Position numbers and translations under genes: made by a program
NCBI RefSeq assembly: GCF_014336955.1
Contig: NZ_QRAI01000001.1
Coordinates: 930,001-994,000 of the forward strand
Length of the DNA: 64,000 nucleotides
Direction: 5' to 3'
From: Saccharophagus sp. K07
GTDB lineage: Bacteria > Pseudomonadota > Gammaproteobacteria > Pseudomonadales > Cellvibrionaceae
Shown: positions 38,654 through 47,682 of the stretch, in pieces
How positions within the stretch are numbered: position 1 is the first letter of the stretch
Layout of the letters: every line of letters starts with the position of its first letter
Notes under the pieces: model-generated
What the model was told of the DNA's origin: nothing
What the model saw: only the letters and a program-made list of their open reading frames with translations
The model's database searches: none

Positions 38654-38975
38654 AAGTTTTATTTTTGCGATATCTTTCTCGCCGTATGGCAATAGTGCCA
38701 AACAACAGTGAGATCGCAAGAGCGGCGTAAGAGCTGTCAATTTCCGGAACCGAGTGGGGTTTATTGCGTTTGGCTTTTTGTGCCGCTTTTTCCTGAGCTT
38801 TTTTCTTTTTGGCTAAAGCTACAGCATCTCTTTGGCTTTGAGTTGTTTTGGTCTCAAGTTCCACCGCTCTGTTCACTTCATGCTTTGCTGGTTCATCTTC
38901 GATTTCCGCACTATAACTAGGTGCTGCACAGACAAGTGCCAGCGCGATACCTATTATTGTGATGATTTTTTTCAT
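38652..38975 (-). CDS. Small exported protein with CTERM-like C-terminal sorting signal
   Basis: A 107-residue protein. It has a clear signal peptide (MKKIITIIGIALALVCAAPS, cut after SYSA), an acidic then lysine/alanine-rich middle (ALAKKKKAQEKAAQKAKRNK), and a three-part C-terminus: the motif VPEID, a hydrophobic helix of about 17 residues (YAALAISLLFGTIAI) and a basic end RRERYRKNK. That layout is the pattern of exosortase-type sorting signals (PEP-CTERM and relatives; the VPEID variant is the closest I recall). No exosortase gene is in this window. GGGAG precedes the ATG. The protein family itself is not recognised. Confidence 0.7.
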   Translation of the reverse strand: MKKIITIIGIALALVCAAPSYSAEIEDEPAKHEVNRAVELETKTTQSQRDAVALAKKKKAQEKAAQKAKRNKPHSVPEIDSSYAALAISLLFGTIAIRRERYRKNKT

Positions 38976-39177
38976 ATATCTCCCTGATGGCTTTGTTACC
39001 TGAAAACAAAACGATGCTTAGGCCCGCAATGTTTACGACTTCATAAGCAGAAATATTGCCATTTTGGAAAAAATCTTTGGCGTCAAGGCTTTATAAAATT
39101 GTTTGCGAAGAATAAAAGAAAGATGTAAATCAAACCGACGTGGCGAGCAAAAGGAGAGAGTTGAAAGTGGAGGTGAA

Positions 39178-39201
39178 AATCAGGGGGATCTCCCCCTGAT
39201 T
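39178..39201 (-). terminator. Rho-independent terminator after glk
   Basis: An 11-base-pair perfect stem (AATCAGGGGGA with TCCCCCTGATT, two-base loop) followed on the minus strand by TTTT, 14 bases past the glk stop. Confidence 0.85.
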
Positions 39202-39215
39202 CGGTATGAAGAGTT

Positions 39216-40187
39216 TTATCGCTGATTAATTTGTTGTTCCAGCCACGCCGCTGCACCCACAAATGCCGTTTCCGGATGCACAATCAATTTGGCTGGAATG
39301 GTTTCAACGTAGTGACTCATAACGCCTTTGTTGGCGAATCGCTCGCTAAACTGGCTGGCCAGTAAAAAGTCGGTAAAGCGCGGCAATATGCCGCCCGCTA
39401 TGTAAATACCGCCTTTGGCACCGTAGGTGAGGGCGAGGTTGCCTGCGAATGAACCAGCAAAGCTGCAGAAGGTGGAAAGCGTTTCACCAAAAATGCTGCT
39501 TGAATTGGCAAGTGCTTTTTCGGTGATGTCAGCAGGGGTTACTTCTTCAGCAGTTGTGCCGCGGACAGCTGCAATCGCTTTGTACAGATTGACCAATCCA
39601 GGTCCGGAAATAAACATTTCTGCGGAGACGTGGCCGTGGGAAGCGATTGCGGCCTTGATAACGTCAGCTTCAAATTCTGATGCAGGCGCTATGTTGACGT
39701 GGCCACCTTCGCAGGGAACGGGCAGCCAAGCGCCTTTGTGGTTGACCAAACCTGCAACTCCCAATCCGGTACCTGGACCAAATACGGCCTTTGTTGCAGC
39801 TGTCTCTTCTACGCCGGGTTTGACGGTGACCAAGTGGTCATCGCTCAATTGACTGCACGCTGCAGCGACGGCAGCAAAGTCATTCATGGCCACAAAGTGT
39901 TCGAATCCAAATTCTTTTGCCATGGCAATGCAGGAGAATTCCCAGCTGAGGTTAGTCATGCGAACGGTATCGCTAACGACCGGACCGGCAATCGCCAAAC
40001 AAGCGGATTTTGGTTTTATACCACCCAGCTTTTCGATATAGGTGTGCAGCGCCGCAGAGCAGGTGGGATATTCGCGGCCTTGCAGTACGTGGATATGCTC
40101 GATGATAAAGTTGTTTTGGGTTTTCCCGGTGATCAGGGCGAAGCGCGCGTTGGTTCCACCGATATCAGCGACTATATAGGGATACAT
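39216..40187 (-). CDS. glk: Glucokinase
   Basis: A 323-residue ROK-unrelated (Glk-type) hexokinase-fold enzyme. The phosphate loop is ADIGGTNARFAL at residues 7-18, the catalytic Asp is in AMNDFAAVA, and the second ATP site is FGPGTGLGVAGL. It phosphorylates glucose to glucose 6-phosphate. The ATG at 40187 matches the family N-terminus and has GAGAA 8 bases upstream; an ATG at 40202 is possible. It diverges from the sortase-type response regulator. No sugar transporter or Entner-Doudoroff gene is adjacent. Confidence 0.93.
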   Translation of the reverse strand: MYPYIVADIGGTNARFALITGKTQNNFIIEHIHVLQGREYPTCSAALHTYIEKLGGIKPKSACLAIAGPVVSDTVRMTNLSWEFSCIAMAKEFGFEHFVAMNDFAAVAAACSQLSDDHLVTVKPGVEETAATKAVFGPGTGLGVAGLVNHKGAWLPVPCEGGHVNIAPASEFEADVIKAAIASHGHVSAEMFISGPGLVNLYKAIAAVRGTTAEEVTPADITEKALANSSSIFGETLSTFCSFAGSFAGNLALTYGAKGGIYIAGGILPRFTDFLLASQFSERFANKGVMSHYVETIPAKLIVHPETAFVGAAAWLEQQINQR

Positions 40188-40348
40188 CCTGAGGGTTCTC
40201 ATAAAGGGTTGGAGAAAAGACCGGTCACTCTAGTAAAGCGCCCGATGAGGGTCAAGGCTTGCTCTCTGGTGCGCTTGTGCTTGGTTTAAGGTTGGCGCGA
40301 ATGGATCGCTGGCGTAGCATGGCGATTTTTGTTCTACAGGGCGAGATC

Positions 40349-41038
40349 ATGGCGCGTCATATCGTAATCGTGGAAGATGAACTGGCCATTGCGCAGAACT
40401 ATTGTGATGCGCTGCGGCGTCAGGGGTACAAAGTTTCCCATTACCGCAGCCGGGCCGAGGCCATGGAACAATTTGCCGTTCGCTTGCCGGATCTGGCGAT
40501 CATTGACGTCGGCCTCGGCGACGAACCCGAAGGTGGTTTCGACCTGTGCCGCGATTTGCGCAGCCGCGCGCCGGAACTGCCCATTATTTTCCTCACCGCA
40601 CGCGATGACGATTTCGACGTGGTGTCAGGCTTGCGTCTCGGCGCCGATGATTACCTGAGCAAGGACATAGGACAGGCACATTTGATGGCGCGCATAACCG
40701 CGCTGTTTCGCCGGGTAGATGCTCTGCGCAAACCTGCGACTGTCGAACAGGTTCTCCAGCGCGGTTTACTCACCATCAATATCGAACGTATGGCCGTGCT
40801 GTGGCGCGATCAGCCGGTTGATCTGACGGTCACAGAGTTCTGGATCGTTCATTCGCTGGCTTTGCATCCGGGGCACGTAAAAAATCGTCAGCAGTTGATG
40901 GACGCAGCCAACGTCGTGCTCGACGACAACACCATTACCTCGCATATCAAACGCATCAGGCGCAAATTCAAAACGCTGGATGACGGCTTTGATCAGATCC
41001 AGACCGCCTATGGCATGGGCTATCGCTGGGTGATCTAA
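40349..41038 (+). CDS. pdsR: Response regulator of the proteobacterial dedicated sortase system type
   Basis: A 229-residue OmpR-like regulator. The receiver has Asp53 in LAIIDVGLGDEPEGGFDLC, with switch Thr in FLTARDDD and Lys in YLSKDIG. The C-terminal winged helix ends in NTITSHIKRIRRKFK and AYGMGYRWV. The overall reading, including DVGLGDEPEGGFD, matches the regulators named for the marine/proteobacterial dedicated sortase system. The kinase gene starts directly after its stop. No sortase or sortase substrate lies in the window, so the name is by resemblance. AGGG about 8 bases upstream supports ATG 40349. Confidence 0.72.
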   Translation: MARHIVIVEDELAIAQNYCDALRRQGYKVSHYRSRAEAMEQFAVRLPDLAIIDVGLGDEPEGGFDLCRDLRSRAPELPIIFLTARDDDFDVVSGLRLGADDYLSKDIGQAHLMARITALFRRVDALRKPATVEQVLQRGLLTINIERMAVLWRDQPVDLTVTEFWIVHSLALHPGHVKNRQQLMDAANVVLDDNTITSHIKRIRRKFKTLDDGFDQIQTAYGMGYRWVI

Positions 41039-43027
41039 ATGGCTCTGCGCCGCCAATTATTGCTGGTTGCCTCTCTCACACTGGCTTTGCCTTGGGCGGG
41101 ATGTGAATACGTTAAGGAAATGGAAGCCAGTTTGCGCCAAGGGCAGGAGGCAGCGCTGACGGCAACGGTTCAGGCGGTGTCAGCCCGCATTCTCACCGAT
41201 CCCCAGTTAACAGTCGCGCTGGCAAACAGCGTTGAAAGTCTGGCTCAACATGGATCGGACAATGTCATCTACGCCCATTTGCAGCAAAGTCCGGTGGTGC
41301 TGGACGGATACGATGATGAGTGGCGCAATTCAGGAATCCCTTGGCAGAGCCTTTCGCCGCAGATCAAAACCGCCTGGGGTGCACGCGATGAGCAACTCTT
41401 CGGCTATATCCAGGTTGCGGATTCCGACCGCCAGTTTTTTGATCCCTCACTATCGCACACATCGGCTGATCACGTGGTGATCGGCTTAAGCGGTCAAGAC
41501 GCATTGCGTTTTTTCTCGGCGGCACCCGGTGTTTTATCGGTGGAACGGCATTTGGGGGAGGGAGTGTGGCAACGGGAACACAGGGCTGTGGGGGTGTGGA
41601 ATGAGCAGGTGTCGTCTTACGCCATTGAAGTGCGCTTGCCGCTGTCCTGGGCGCAGCAGGGCATCAGTATTGACGCGCACGATGGCGCTTCCGCATCTTC
41701 ACTTGAGTCTCGTGAACTACATGCACTGGTGCAAAATGAGCGGATTTACGATGAGGCTCTGTCCATCTTTGCACGCCCAGGAATACGGTTGTCATTGGTT
41801 GCGGAAGATGGATGGTTGCTAGGCCGTTCAGGCGAAGTGCTGTTTCGCCACCAAATCCAAGAACGAGCAAGCTTTTCCCATTGGCTATTGCGCCGCATCC
41901 TGGGCCAACCCGATTTTCCCCGCTTGCCGGATCAGGAAATTAATGGCCGCTTGAATGGCATATCGAGCACAGCGTCCCTGAATGAAACAGCCTGGTATAT
42001 CTGGTCGGATTCGCTCCTAGGACGGGTTGCCTTGCCGTTGGAGTTGTTGGGAAAACAGGACTCACCCCGACTATGGCTGGTAGCAGAGCAGACTATGGAC
42101 TCCCTGGAAGCTCTTACCTCTGGCGCTATGGGGCGACTGTTGTGGTATACAACCGTTGCTATGGTCTTGAGCGGCGCGGCGCTTTTGGCTTATGCGAGTG
42201 TGTTGTCCTGGCGGATCCGCCGGCTCAGCCGCGCCGCCCAGCAAGCGGTCGACAGTGACGGACGAATTCGCGGCAACCTGCCCAGCGGGCGCAGCTCTGA
42301 CGAGATAGGCGATTTAGCCAGAAGCTTTGCCGCGCTCCTGCAACGCTTGCGCGAGTACAACGAATATCTGGAAAGCTTGGCCAGCAAACTGTCGCATGAG
42401 TTGCGCACGCCCTTGGCCATAGTGCGGAGTTCTCTCGATAACCTCGAGCAAATCAATGACAGCGGAGAGCAGCGGGTTTATATCGAGCGCGCCAGCGAAG
42501 GAGCTTCCCGTCTGTCCAAATTGCTCAATGCCATGAGCGCCGCGGCGCGCCTTGAACAAACCCTTCAGCATAGTGAATTTGAAGAAGTGGATCTGGCGGA
42601 ATTGCTAGAGCATCTCGCCGCCAGCTATAGCAGTGTTTATGCACCCCGCAACATTTCATATGTCGTTGTGGGTGAGAGACCTATGCGCATCCGCGTGGCC
42701 CCGGAGTTGATCGCGCAGTTATGCGACAAACTGGTTGAAAACGCGGCGGACTTTACGGGGGATCACGGCCTTATTGAGCTGCACCTGAGCCGCCACGCCA
42801 ACGAACTATGTTTGCGAGTAATCAACACCGGACCTCCCTTGCCGGAATCACTGCAGGACCGGATTTTCGATTCGCTGACCTCATCCCGGGCCGGAGACGG
42901 TCAACATCTGGGATTGGGCCTGCACGTGGTTAAGATGATTGTCCGCTTTCACAAAGGCAAAGTCCGCGCGTTCAATCTTGCAGAAGAGCAGAAGGTGGTA
43001 TTTGAGGTGGTGTTGCCGTTGGCCTGA
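41039..43027 (+). CDS. pdsS: Sensor histidine kinase of the dedicated sortase system type, with CBM9/DOMON-like sensor
   Basis: A 662-residue kinase. After an N-terminal helix, a large periplasmic region of about 330 residues contains LDGYDDEW near residue 91, the start typical of carbohydrate-binding family 9/DOMON-like domains. A second membrane helix lies at about 363-386, then a HAMP linker, HisKA with His453 in LSHELRTPLAIV, and an ATPase domain (LVENAADF; LGLGLHVVKMIVRFHKG). The layout matches kinases paired with dedicated-sortase regulators. The ATG follows the regulator stop with no gap. It ends opposite bfr. The ligand is unknown, and a sugar-like ligand is a guess from the domain. 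Confidence 0.75.
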   Translation: MALRRQLLLVASLTLALPWAGCEYVKEMEASLRQGQEAALTATVQAVSARILTDPQLTVALANSVESLAQHGSDNVIYAHLQQSPVVLDGYDDEWRNSGIPWQSLSPQIKTAWGARDEQLFGYIQVADSDRQFFDPSLSHTSADHVVIGLSGQDALRFFSAAPGVLSVERHLGEGVWQREHRAVGVWNEQVSSYAIEVRLPLSWAQQGISIDAHDGASASSLESRELHALVQNERIYDEALSIFARPGIRLSLVAEDGWLLGRSGEVLFRHQIQERASFSHWLLRRILGQPDFPRLPDQEINGRLNGISSTASLNETAWYIWSDSLLGRVALPLELLGKQDSPRLWLVAEQTMDSLEALTSGAMGRLLWYTTVAMVLSGAALLAYASVLSWRIRRLSRAAQQAVDSDGRIRGNLPSGRSSDEIGDLARSFAALLQRLREYNEYLESLASKLSHELRTPLAIVRSSLDNLEQINDSGEQRVYIERASEGASRLSKLLNAMSAAARLEQTLQHSEFEEVDLAELLEHLAASYSSVYAPRNISYVVVGERPMRIRVAPELIAQLCDKLVENAADFTGDHGLIELHLSRHANELCLRVINTGPPLPESLQDRIFDSLTSSRAGDGQHLGLGLHVVKMIVRFHKGKVRAFNLAEEQKVVFEVVLPLA

Positions 43028-43049
43028 GCCAACGGCTGGTAGAGTGGGA

Positions 43050-43523
43050 TCACGAGCTGCCCATTTTCGACTGGAGATAATTTTCCAGAGTAACCTTGTC
43101 GATCAAGCTCAACTGGGTTTCCAACCAGTCCACATGCTCTTCCTCGGAGGTGAGGATGCTCTCCAGGATTTCGCGCGAGCCGTAATCTCTGACCGATTCA
43201 CAATAGGCGATGGCTTCGCGCAGGTCTGGAATCGCTTTTAGTTCAAGCGTCAGGTCGCACTGCAACATTTCTTTGACGTTTTCCCCGATCAACAGCTTGC
43301 CGAGGTTTTGCAAGTTGGGGATGCCATCCAAAAACAAAATACGCTCCACCAGCTTGTCGGCGTGCTTCATCTCATCGATGGACTCGTGGTACTCGTGATC
43401 TGCCAGCTCTTTGAGTCCCCAGTTTTTGTACATGCGCGCATGCAAAAAATACTGGTTAATGGCAATCAATTCGTTGGCGAGGATTTTGTTGAGGTGTTCT
43501 ATGACTTTGGCGTCGCCTTTCAT
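43050..43523 (-). CDS. bfr: Bacterioferritin
   Basis: A 157-residue four-helix ferritin with all key residues: Glu18, Glu51, His54, Glu127 and His130 (in SEEEHVDW) for the di-iron site, and Met52 as haem ligand. Twenty-four subunits form a shell that stores iron as ferric mineral. GGGGA lies about 7 bases before the ATG at 43523; an upstream frame to 43586 has no family counterpart. It follows bfd on the same strand after 120 bases, and Bfd reduces the stored iron for release. Confidence 0.95.
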   Translation of the reverse strand: MKGDAKVIEHLNKILANELIAINQYFLHARMYKNWGLKELADHEYHESIDEMKHADKLVERILFLDGIPNLQNLGKLLIGENVKEMLQCDLTLELKAIPDLREAIAYCESVRDYGSREILESILTSEEEHVDWLETQLSLIDKVTLENYLQSKMGSS

Positions 43524-43643
43524 AATCGGATCCCCGTGTTTTTGGGCGTAACGGGGAAGTTTGGCGACGAACGCAGATGCTGTCAAACGCTGCTTATAAC
43601 AGCCTTATTTTGCTGAAGGAGGGAAGGGGATAAGCTTTACAGC

Positions 43644-43838
43644 TTACGCCATTACCCAAAATACCCCAGCAGATGATGATTCTTGGCAGGAGCGAACAAT
43701 GTCTTTGGTGAGGCAGGCGCATTTGCCACATTCGGTCATAACGCCTAATTGATCGCGGATTTCACGTACTGAAGCACCATTTTCTGCCGCTGTGCGGATT
43801 TGGCTGTCAGTGACCCCTTTACAAAGACATACGTACAT
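43644..43838 (-). CDS. bfd: Bacterioferritin-associated ferredoxin Bfd
   Basis: A 64-residue [2Fe-2S] protein. The four cluster cysteines are Cys4 and Cys6 (MYVCLCKG) and the C-x-x-C pair in TECGKC. Bfd docks on bacterioferritin and passes electrons in to free iron. The ATG at 43838, with GGTGG 6 bases upstream, gives the standard MYVCLC start. A Fur-like box lies about 37 bases upstream, which fits induction under iron shortage. The C-terminus is slightly longer and more hydrophobic than usual. Confidence 0.92.
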   Translation of the reverse strand: MYVCLCKGVTDSQIRTAAENGASVREIRDQLGVMTECGKCACLTKDIVRSCQESSSAGVFWVMA

Positions 43839-44198
43839 AAATAACCACCGTATTTGCAATGAATTAAAGTTAGTGGGAATGAGAATGGTTGTCAATTAGA
43901 TATTCATATTCTGGAAGTTGGGTCTCACTTGGCTGGTGAGCCATTTCCGTTCATTTTGTGATCAGAGTGGAGGTGAATTTAAAACACCAATGAGGCTGAT
44001 ATAAAAAAACAATCGGAGACTTAGGGCGGGCAGTGTAGTATCCCGTCGTCAATCGACATGCCTTGTTCATGGATATCCCGAAACCATTTCAACGCGAGAT
44101 TCCGCTGCGCAGGGGTTTCAGGGGTTGAAATAAGAAAAGGCGCCGCAATACTGGTTGTTCATTCACTCCATACCACTAAATCTATTAGGAGATCATTT
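43839..44198. other. Divergent control region between bfd and the peroxiredoxin gene
   Basis: These 360 bases hold the divergent promoters. A Fur-like site is visible on the bfd side. On the peroxiredoxin side, AGGAG 9 bases before the ATG is clear. I found no OxyR site that I would defend, and no gene. A frame extending the peroxiredoxin upstream to 44058 lacks family similarity. Confidence 0.5.
43875..43893 (-). promoter_or_regulatory. Probable Fur box upstream of bfd
   Basis: The 19 bases GGGAATGAGAATGGTTGTC match 13 of 19 positions of the Fur consensus GATAATGATAATCATTATC. The site lies 37 bases upstream of the bfd start, where Fur would block transcription when iron is plentiful. Confidence 0.6.
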
Positions 44199-44801
44199 AT
44201 GGGCGTTCTAGTTGGCAAACCCGCTCCCGATTTCACCGCTCCGGCTGTTTTGGGCAATGGCGAAATCGTTGACGATTTCAGCTTCAGCAAAGCAACCAAA
44301 GGCAAAAAAGCGGTTGTGTTCTTCTACCCACTGGACTTCACCTTCGTGTGCCCATCTGAGCTGCTGGCTTTCGACCACCGCTATGACGAGTTCAAGAAGC
44401 GTGGCGTTGAGGTAATCGGTGTTTCTATCGACTCTCACTTCACTCACAACGCGTGGCGCAACACTCCAATCGACCAAGGTGGTATCGGCGCTGTTAAATA
44501 CCCTCTGGTTGCAGACATCACTCACGCCATCGCCAAGGCTTACGACGTTGAATCTGCTGGCGGCGTAGCTTTCCGCGGTTCATTCCTGATCGACGAAGAA
44601 GGTGTAGTTCGTCACCAGGTTGTAAACGATCTGCCTCTCGGCCGTAACGTTGATGAAATGTTGCGTATGGTCGACGCTCTGAAATTCCACCAAGAACACG
44701 GCGAAGTTTGCCCAGCTGGTTGGAAAGAAGGCGACAAGGGTATGACTGCATCTCCAGAAGGTGTTGCTGCTTATCTGAAAGAGAACGCTTCCAAACTGTA
44801 A
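44199..44801 (+). CDS. Typical 2-Cys peroxiredoxin (AhpC/Prx1 type)
   Basis: A 200-residue peroxiredoxin. The peroxidatic Cys is in FYPLDFTFVCPSEL (about residue 50) and the resolving Cys in HGEVCPAGW (about 169), so it works as a dimer with intersubunit disulfides. It reduces hydrogen peroxide and organic peroxides. AGGAG lies 9 bases upstream of the ATG. Position beside bfd, bfr, rnt and pyrC matches the Pseudomonas arrangement. No ahpF or thioredoxin reductase gene is adjacent. Followed by a terminator, so it is a single-gene unit. Confidence 0.93.
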   Translation: MGVLVGKPAPDFTAPAVLGNGEIVDDFSFSKATKGKKAVVFFYPLDFTFVCPSELLAFDHRYDEFKKRGVEVIGVSIDSHFTHNAWRNTPIDQGGIGAVKYPLVADITHAIAKAYDVESAGGVAFRGSFLIDEEGVVRHQVVNDLPLGRNVDEMLRMVDALKFHQEHGEVCPAGWKEGDKGMTASPEGVAAYLKENASKL

Positions 44802-44826
44802 TCAGCACTTGCGCGCGATTACAAAA

Positions 44827-44852
44827 AAACGGCCGGTTTTCCGGCCGTTTTT
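44827..44852 (+). terminator. Rho-independent terminator after the peroxiredoxin
   Basis: A GC-rich 10-base-pair stem (AAACGGCCGG with CCGGCCGTTT, loop TTTT) and T run, 26 bases after the stop. Confidence 0.92.
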
Positions 44853-45017
44853 GTTTGGGCTATTTGCGCAGGCAAGTGCCGTTATTGTGTTGTAGATGCA
44901 ACCTATTGGTTGATGGTGTAAGGTGAGCCGGGTTTCGTTAGTGGACGCCCGCGTACTGCTGTCATCACGCAGGCATCTTCATTTGCACAGGCATCTTCCA
45001 TTTGCAAAGGTCGCTTC

Positions 45018-45758
45018 ATGTCGCTCCGTTTCTTTCGATTCTGTGTTTCTGTATTTTTCGCGTTATCGGTTTCGTATGCGGTTGCTGCGGTGCCCGAGGT
45101 GCCGGTAGGTAGTCTGCCCGCCAAGCGAACAACCGATTTTCCGTGGATGTCGGTCGCTATGTGGGATCGCATGCATGCAGAAGATGTTTTAGTGGCAGAA
45201 CACGATAATGTTGACGTGTTATTTATTGGCGATTCGATTACTGCAGGTTGGGATCCTGCTCTTTGGCAACAGCATTTTGCGCCTTTGAAGTCCGCCAATT
45301 TTGGTATCGGCGGTGATCATACAGGTAACGTGTTATGGCGTTTGCAACATGGGGCGATTGGCAATATCAAACCCAAGCTGATTATTTTGCTGCTCGGGGT
45401 CAATAATTTTGGCCATTTAAACGAAACGCCCATTCAGGTGGCGGAAGGAGTGGCGCGCGTTGTTCAGCAATTGCGCCTGGCGTGGCCGGCTTCCAAAATT
45501 TTGTTAAATGGTGTGTTTCCCTTTGAAGAATCTGCTGACTCTCCCCGTCGGCAAGAAGTTAAGGAATTAAATCGGCGACTTGCTGCAGTAGCGGATGGGC
45601 GGCGGATTATCTTTAAGGATTATGGCGGCCTCTTCTTGCAGCAGGATGGCAGTATTTCGGCCGAGGTTATGGGCGACTATCTCCATCCCACCAAAAAAGG
45701 CTATGAAATTTGGGCAAAAGCCATGCTGCCCGATATGCAAGCGCTATTGCAGGAATAA
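45018..45758 (+). CDS. Secreted SGNH/GDSL-family hydrolase
   Basis: A 246-residue exported esterase-like protein. A signal peptide (cut after AVA, about residue 24) is followed by the four SGNH blocks: FIGDSITAGW with the catalytic Ser, GGDHTGN with Gly, LLGVNNFG with Asn, and DYLHPTKKGYE with Asp and His. The GVNN and DYLHP patterns resemble the PAF-acetylhydrolase-like group, which includes bacterial carbohydrate and lipid esterases. The substrate is not predictable. It lies between the peroxiredoxin and rnt and interrupts that Pseudomonas-like block. Confidence 0.88.
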   Translation: MSLRFFRFCVSVFFALSVSYAVAAVPEVPVGSLPAKRTTDFPWMSVAMWDRMHAEDVLVAEHDNVDVLFIGDSITAGWDPALWQQHFAPLKSANFGIGGDHTGNVLWRLQHGAIGNIKPKLIILLLGVNNFGHLNETPIQVAEGVARVVQQLRLAWPASKILLNGVFPFEESADSPRRQEVKELNRRLAAVADGRRIIFKDYGGLFLQQDGSISAEVMGDYLHPTKKGYEIWAKAMLPDMQALLQE

Positions 45759-45771
45759 CAAGATTCCTGCA

Positions 45772-46458
45772 CTACAGCGTGTCTGACTCTTCTGGCTCAC
45801 TTGCCTGCGGCAGCGGCCAGCCTCCCATATGTTTCCAGCGGTTGACGATGCGGCAGAAAAGTTCTGCAGTCTTTTGGGCATCGTATGCGGCGCTATGGGC
45901 TTCGCGGTTGGAAAATTCGATGTTCGCCAACTGACAGGCACGGGCCAGCACTGTATGTCCGTAAGCAAGCCCTGCCAAAGTGGCAGTGTCGAAACAGGAG
46001 AAGGGATGGAAAGGGTTGCGTTTAATATCGCAGCGCTCTGAGGCGGCGTTGACGAAACTGAGATCGAAGTGCGCGTTATGCGCCACCATGATCGCGCGCG
46101 TACATTCATACTGTTTCACTTTGCGGCGAATGGCCTGAAAAATATCTGCGAGCGCCAAGCTCTCGGGCACCGCAATGCGACTTTCGCTATTGAGATCAAT
46201 GCCGGTGAAATCCAGCGCCGACTGTTCGATATTTGCGCCTTCGAACGGATCGAGATGGAACGAATAGGTTGAATCGATTACAAGATCCCCGTTTTCATCC
46301 ATATCCAGCGTAACGGCGGCAATTTCCAAAAGTGCATCGGTGCGAGGATTGAAGCCGCCTGTTTCCACGTCGATGATGACCGGCATGAATCCACGGAAGC
46401 GCTCGCTGAATGGGGTTGGCGCGCCTTTGTCAGGAGTGCCTTTATCAATAAAAGTCAC
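45772..46458 (-). CDS. rnt: Ribonuclease T
   Basis: A 228-residue DEDD exonuclease. The metal residues appear in order: Asp and Glu in [10 protein letters not shown], Asp in [13 protein letters not shown], and His/Asp in [14 protein letters not shown]. It trims the 3' ends of tRNA and other stable RNAs and works as a dimer. It lies 15 bases downstream of pyrC on the same strand, as in Pseudomonas, so the two are probably co-transcribed. Confidence 0.94.
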   Translation of the reverse strand: MTFIDKGTPDKGAPTPFSERFRGFMPVIIDVETGGFNPRTDALLEIAAVTLDMDENGDLVIDSTYSFHLDPFEGANIEQSALDFTGIDLNSESRIAVPESLALADIFQAIRRKVKQYECTRAIMVAHNAHFDLSFVNAASERCDIKRNPFHPFSCFDTATLAGLAYGHTVLARACQLANIEFSNREAHSAAYDAQKTAELFCRIVNRWKHMGGWPLPQASEPEESDTL

Positions 46459-46473
46459 AGCAATCCTTAGTCA

Positions 46474-47517
46474 TCAAACAGTGGGAATTTCCAAGCGCCA
46501 GCGCAGAGTGTCGCCTGTGCGCAGTGGAATCAGGGTGTCAGCGCCAAAAGGCAGCGATTCGGGGGCACGCCATTCCTCTTTGCGCAACGTCACTTTGGCT
46601 TGGTTGCGCGGCAAGTTGTAATAATCCGGGCCGTAAAAGCTGGCGAAGGCTTCGAGTCGATCCAGTGCTCCAGCCTGTTCAAAAGCTTCTGCGTAGAGTT
46701 CCAGTGCGGCATAAGCCGTATAGGACCCAGCACAACCGCAAGCCGCTTCTTTCTTGCTGCGTGCGTGCGGCGCGGAATCCGTGCCGAGGAAAAAGCGCGG
46801 GTCACCGCTGATAGCCGCTTCGATCAAAGCTTGCTGGTGCGTGCTGCGCTTGAGGATAGGCAGGCAGTAGAAATGCGGTCTGACGCCTCCCACCAACATA
46901 TGGTTGCGGTTGAACAGCAGGTGATGGGCCGTGATGGTCGCAGCCAGATTGCTCGCCGTGCTTTTAACAAATTGCGCTGCATCGGCAGTGGTGATGTGTT
47001 CTAGCACGATTCTCAGATTGGGCACTCTTTGAATCAGCGGTGCCAGTATGCGCTCGATAAACACTTTTTCGCGATCGAAGATATCGATTTGTGCATCTGT
47101 TACTTCACCGTGAACCAGCAGCAAAATCCCGTGCTCGGCCATGGCTTCCAGCGTCGGCAGGATTTTTTCGATGCTGGTGACTCCGGAGTCGGAATTGGTG
47201 GTCGCACCAGCCGGGTAGAGCTTGCAGGCCACCACGCCAGCCTGTTTTGCTGCGGCAATATCGGCAGGTGTCGTGCGATCGGTCAGATAGAGCACCATCA
47301 ATGGCTCAAATGACAAGCCAGCGGGAACATGTTGTTGAATACGCTGCTTATACGCGAGCGCCTGCTCGGCGTTGAGCACGGGAGGAACCAAGTTCGGCAT
47401 CACAATGGCGCGCTGGAATTGGCGCGCGGCATCTTTCACGGTGTGGGCGAGGGCTTCGCCGTCGCGCAAGTGGATATGCCAGTCGTCAGGAGCGGTAATG
47501 GTGAGAGTTTGGGTCAT
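46474..47517 (-). CDS. pyrC: Dihydroorotase PyrC (class II)
   Basis: A 347-residue zinc amidohydrolase. Metal ligands are in [10 protein letters not shown], the carbamylated Lys in ACKLYPAG, His in LEHITTADA and the catalytic Asp in [12 protein letters not shown]. It closes carbamoyl-aspartate to dihydroorotate in pyrimidine synthesis. The length fits the PyrC (not the longer PyrX-type) family. It diverges from motY and is the first gene of pyrC-rnt. Confidence 0.96.
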   Translation of the reverse strand: MTQTLTITAPDDWHIHLRDGEALAHTVKDAARQFQRAIVMPNLVPPVLNAEQALAYKQRIQQHVPAGLSFEPLMVLYLTDRTTPADIAAAKQAGVVACKLYPAGATTNSDSGVTSIEKILPTLEAMAEHGILLLVHGEVTDAQIDIFDREKVFIERILAPLIQRVPNLRIVLEHITTADAAQFVKSTASNLAATITAHHLLFNRNHMLVGGVRPHFYCLPILKRSTHQQALIEAAISGDPRFFLGTDSAPHARSKKEAACGCAGSYTAYAALELYAEAFEQAGALDRLEAFASFYGPDYYNLPRNQAKVTLRKEEWRAPESLPFGADTLIPLRTGDTLRWRLEIPTV

Positions 47518-47587
47518 GCAATTCTGTCAGAAGTCGTTGGGCCGGCGCTAAGGCGCTACGGGCCGACATGCTACCGGAAATGACCGC

Positions 47588-47614
47588 TAAAGCACAGGCG
47601 GCTCTAGCCGATAA
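47588..47614 (+). promoter_or_regulatory. Flagellar sigma-28 (FliA) promoter of motY
   Basis: The -35 element TAAAGCAC (47588-47595) and -10 element GCCGATAA (47607-47614) are separated by exactly 11 bases; the -10 matches the FliA consensus perfectly and the -35 begins TAAAG. The start of motY is 68 bases downstream, so motY should be expressed with the late flagellar genes. Confidence 0.88.
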
Positions 47615-47682
47615 ACAACAAGCGGCACCGGGTCTTCGCCGGTTGCATCTTATTTATTGGCATTTCGGGTTGGCGGGTATCT

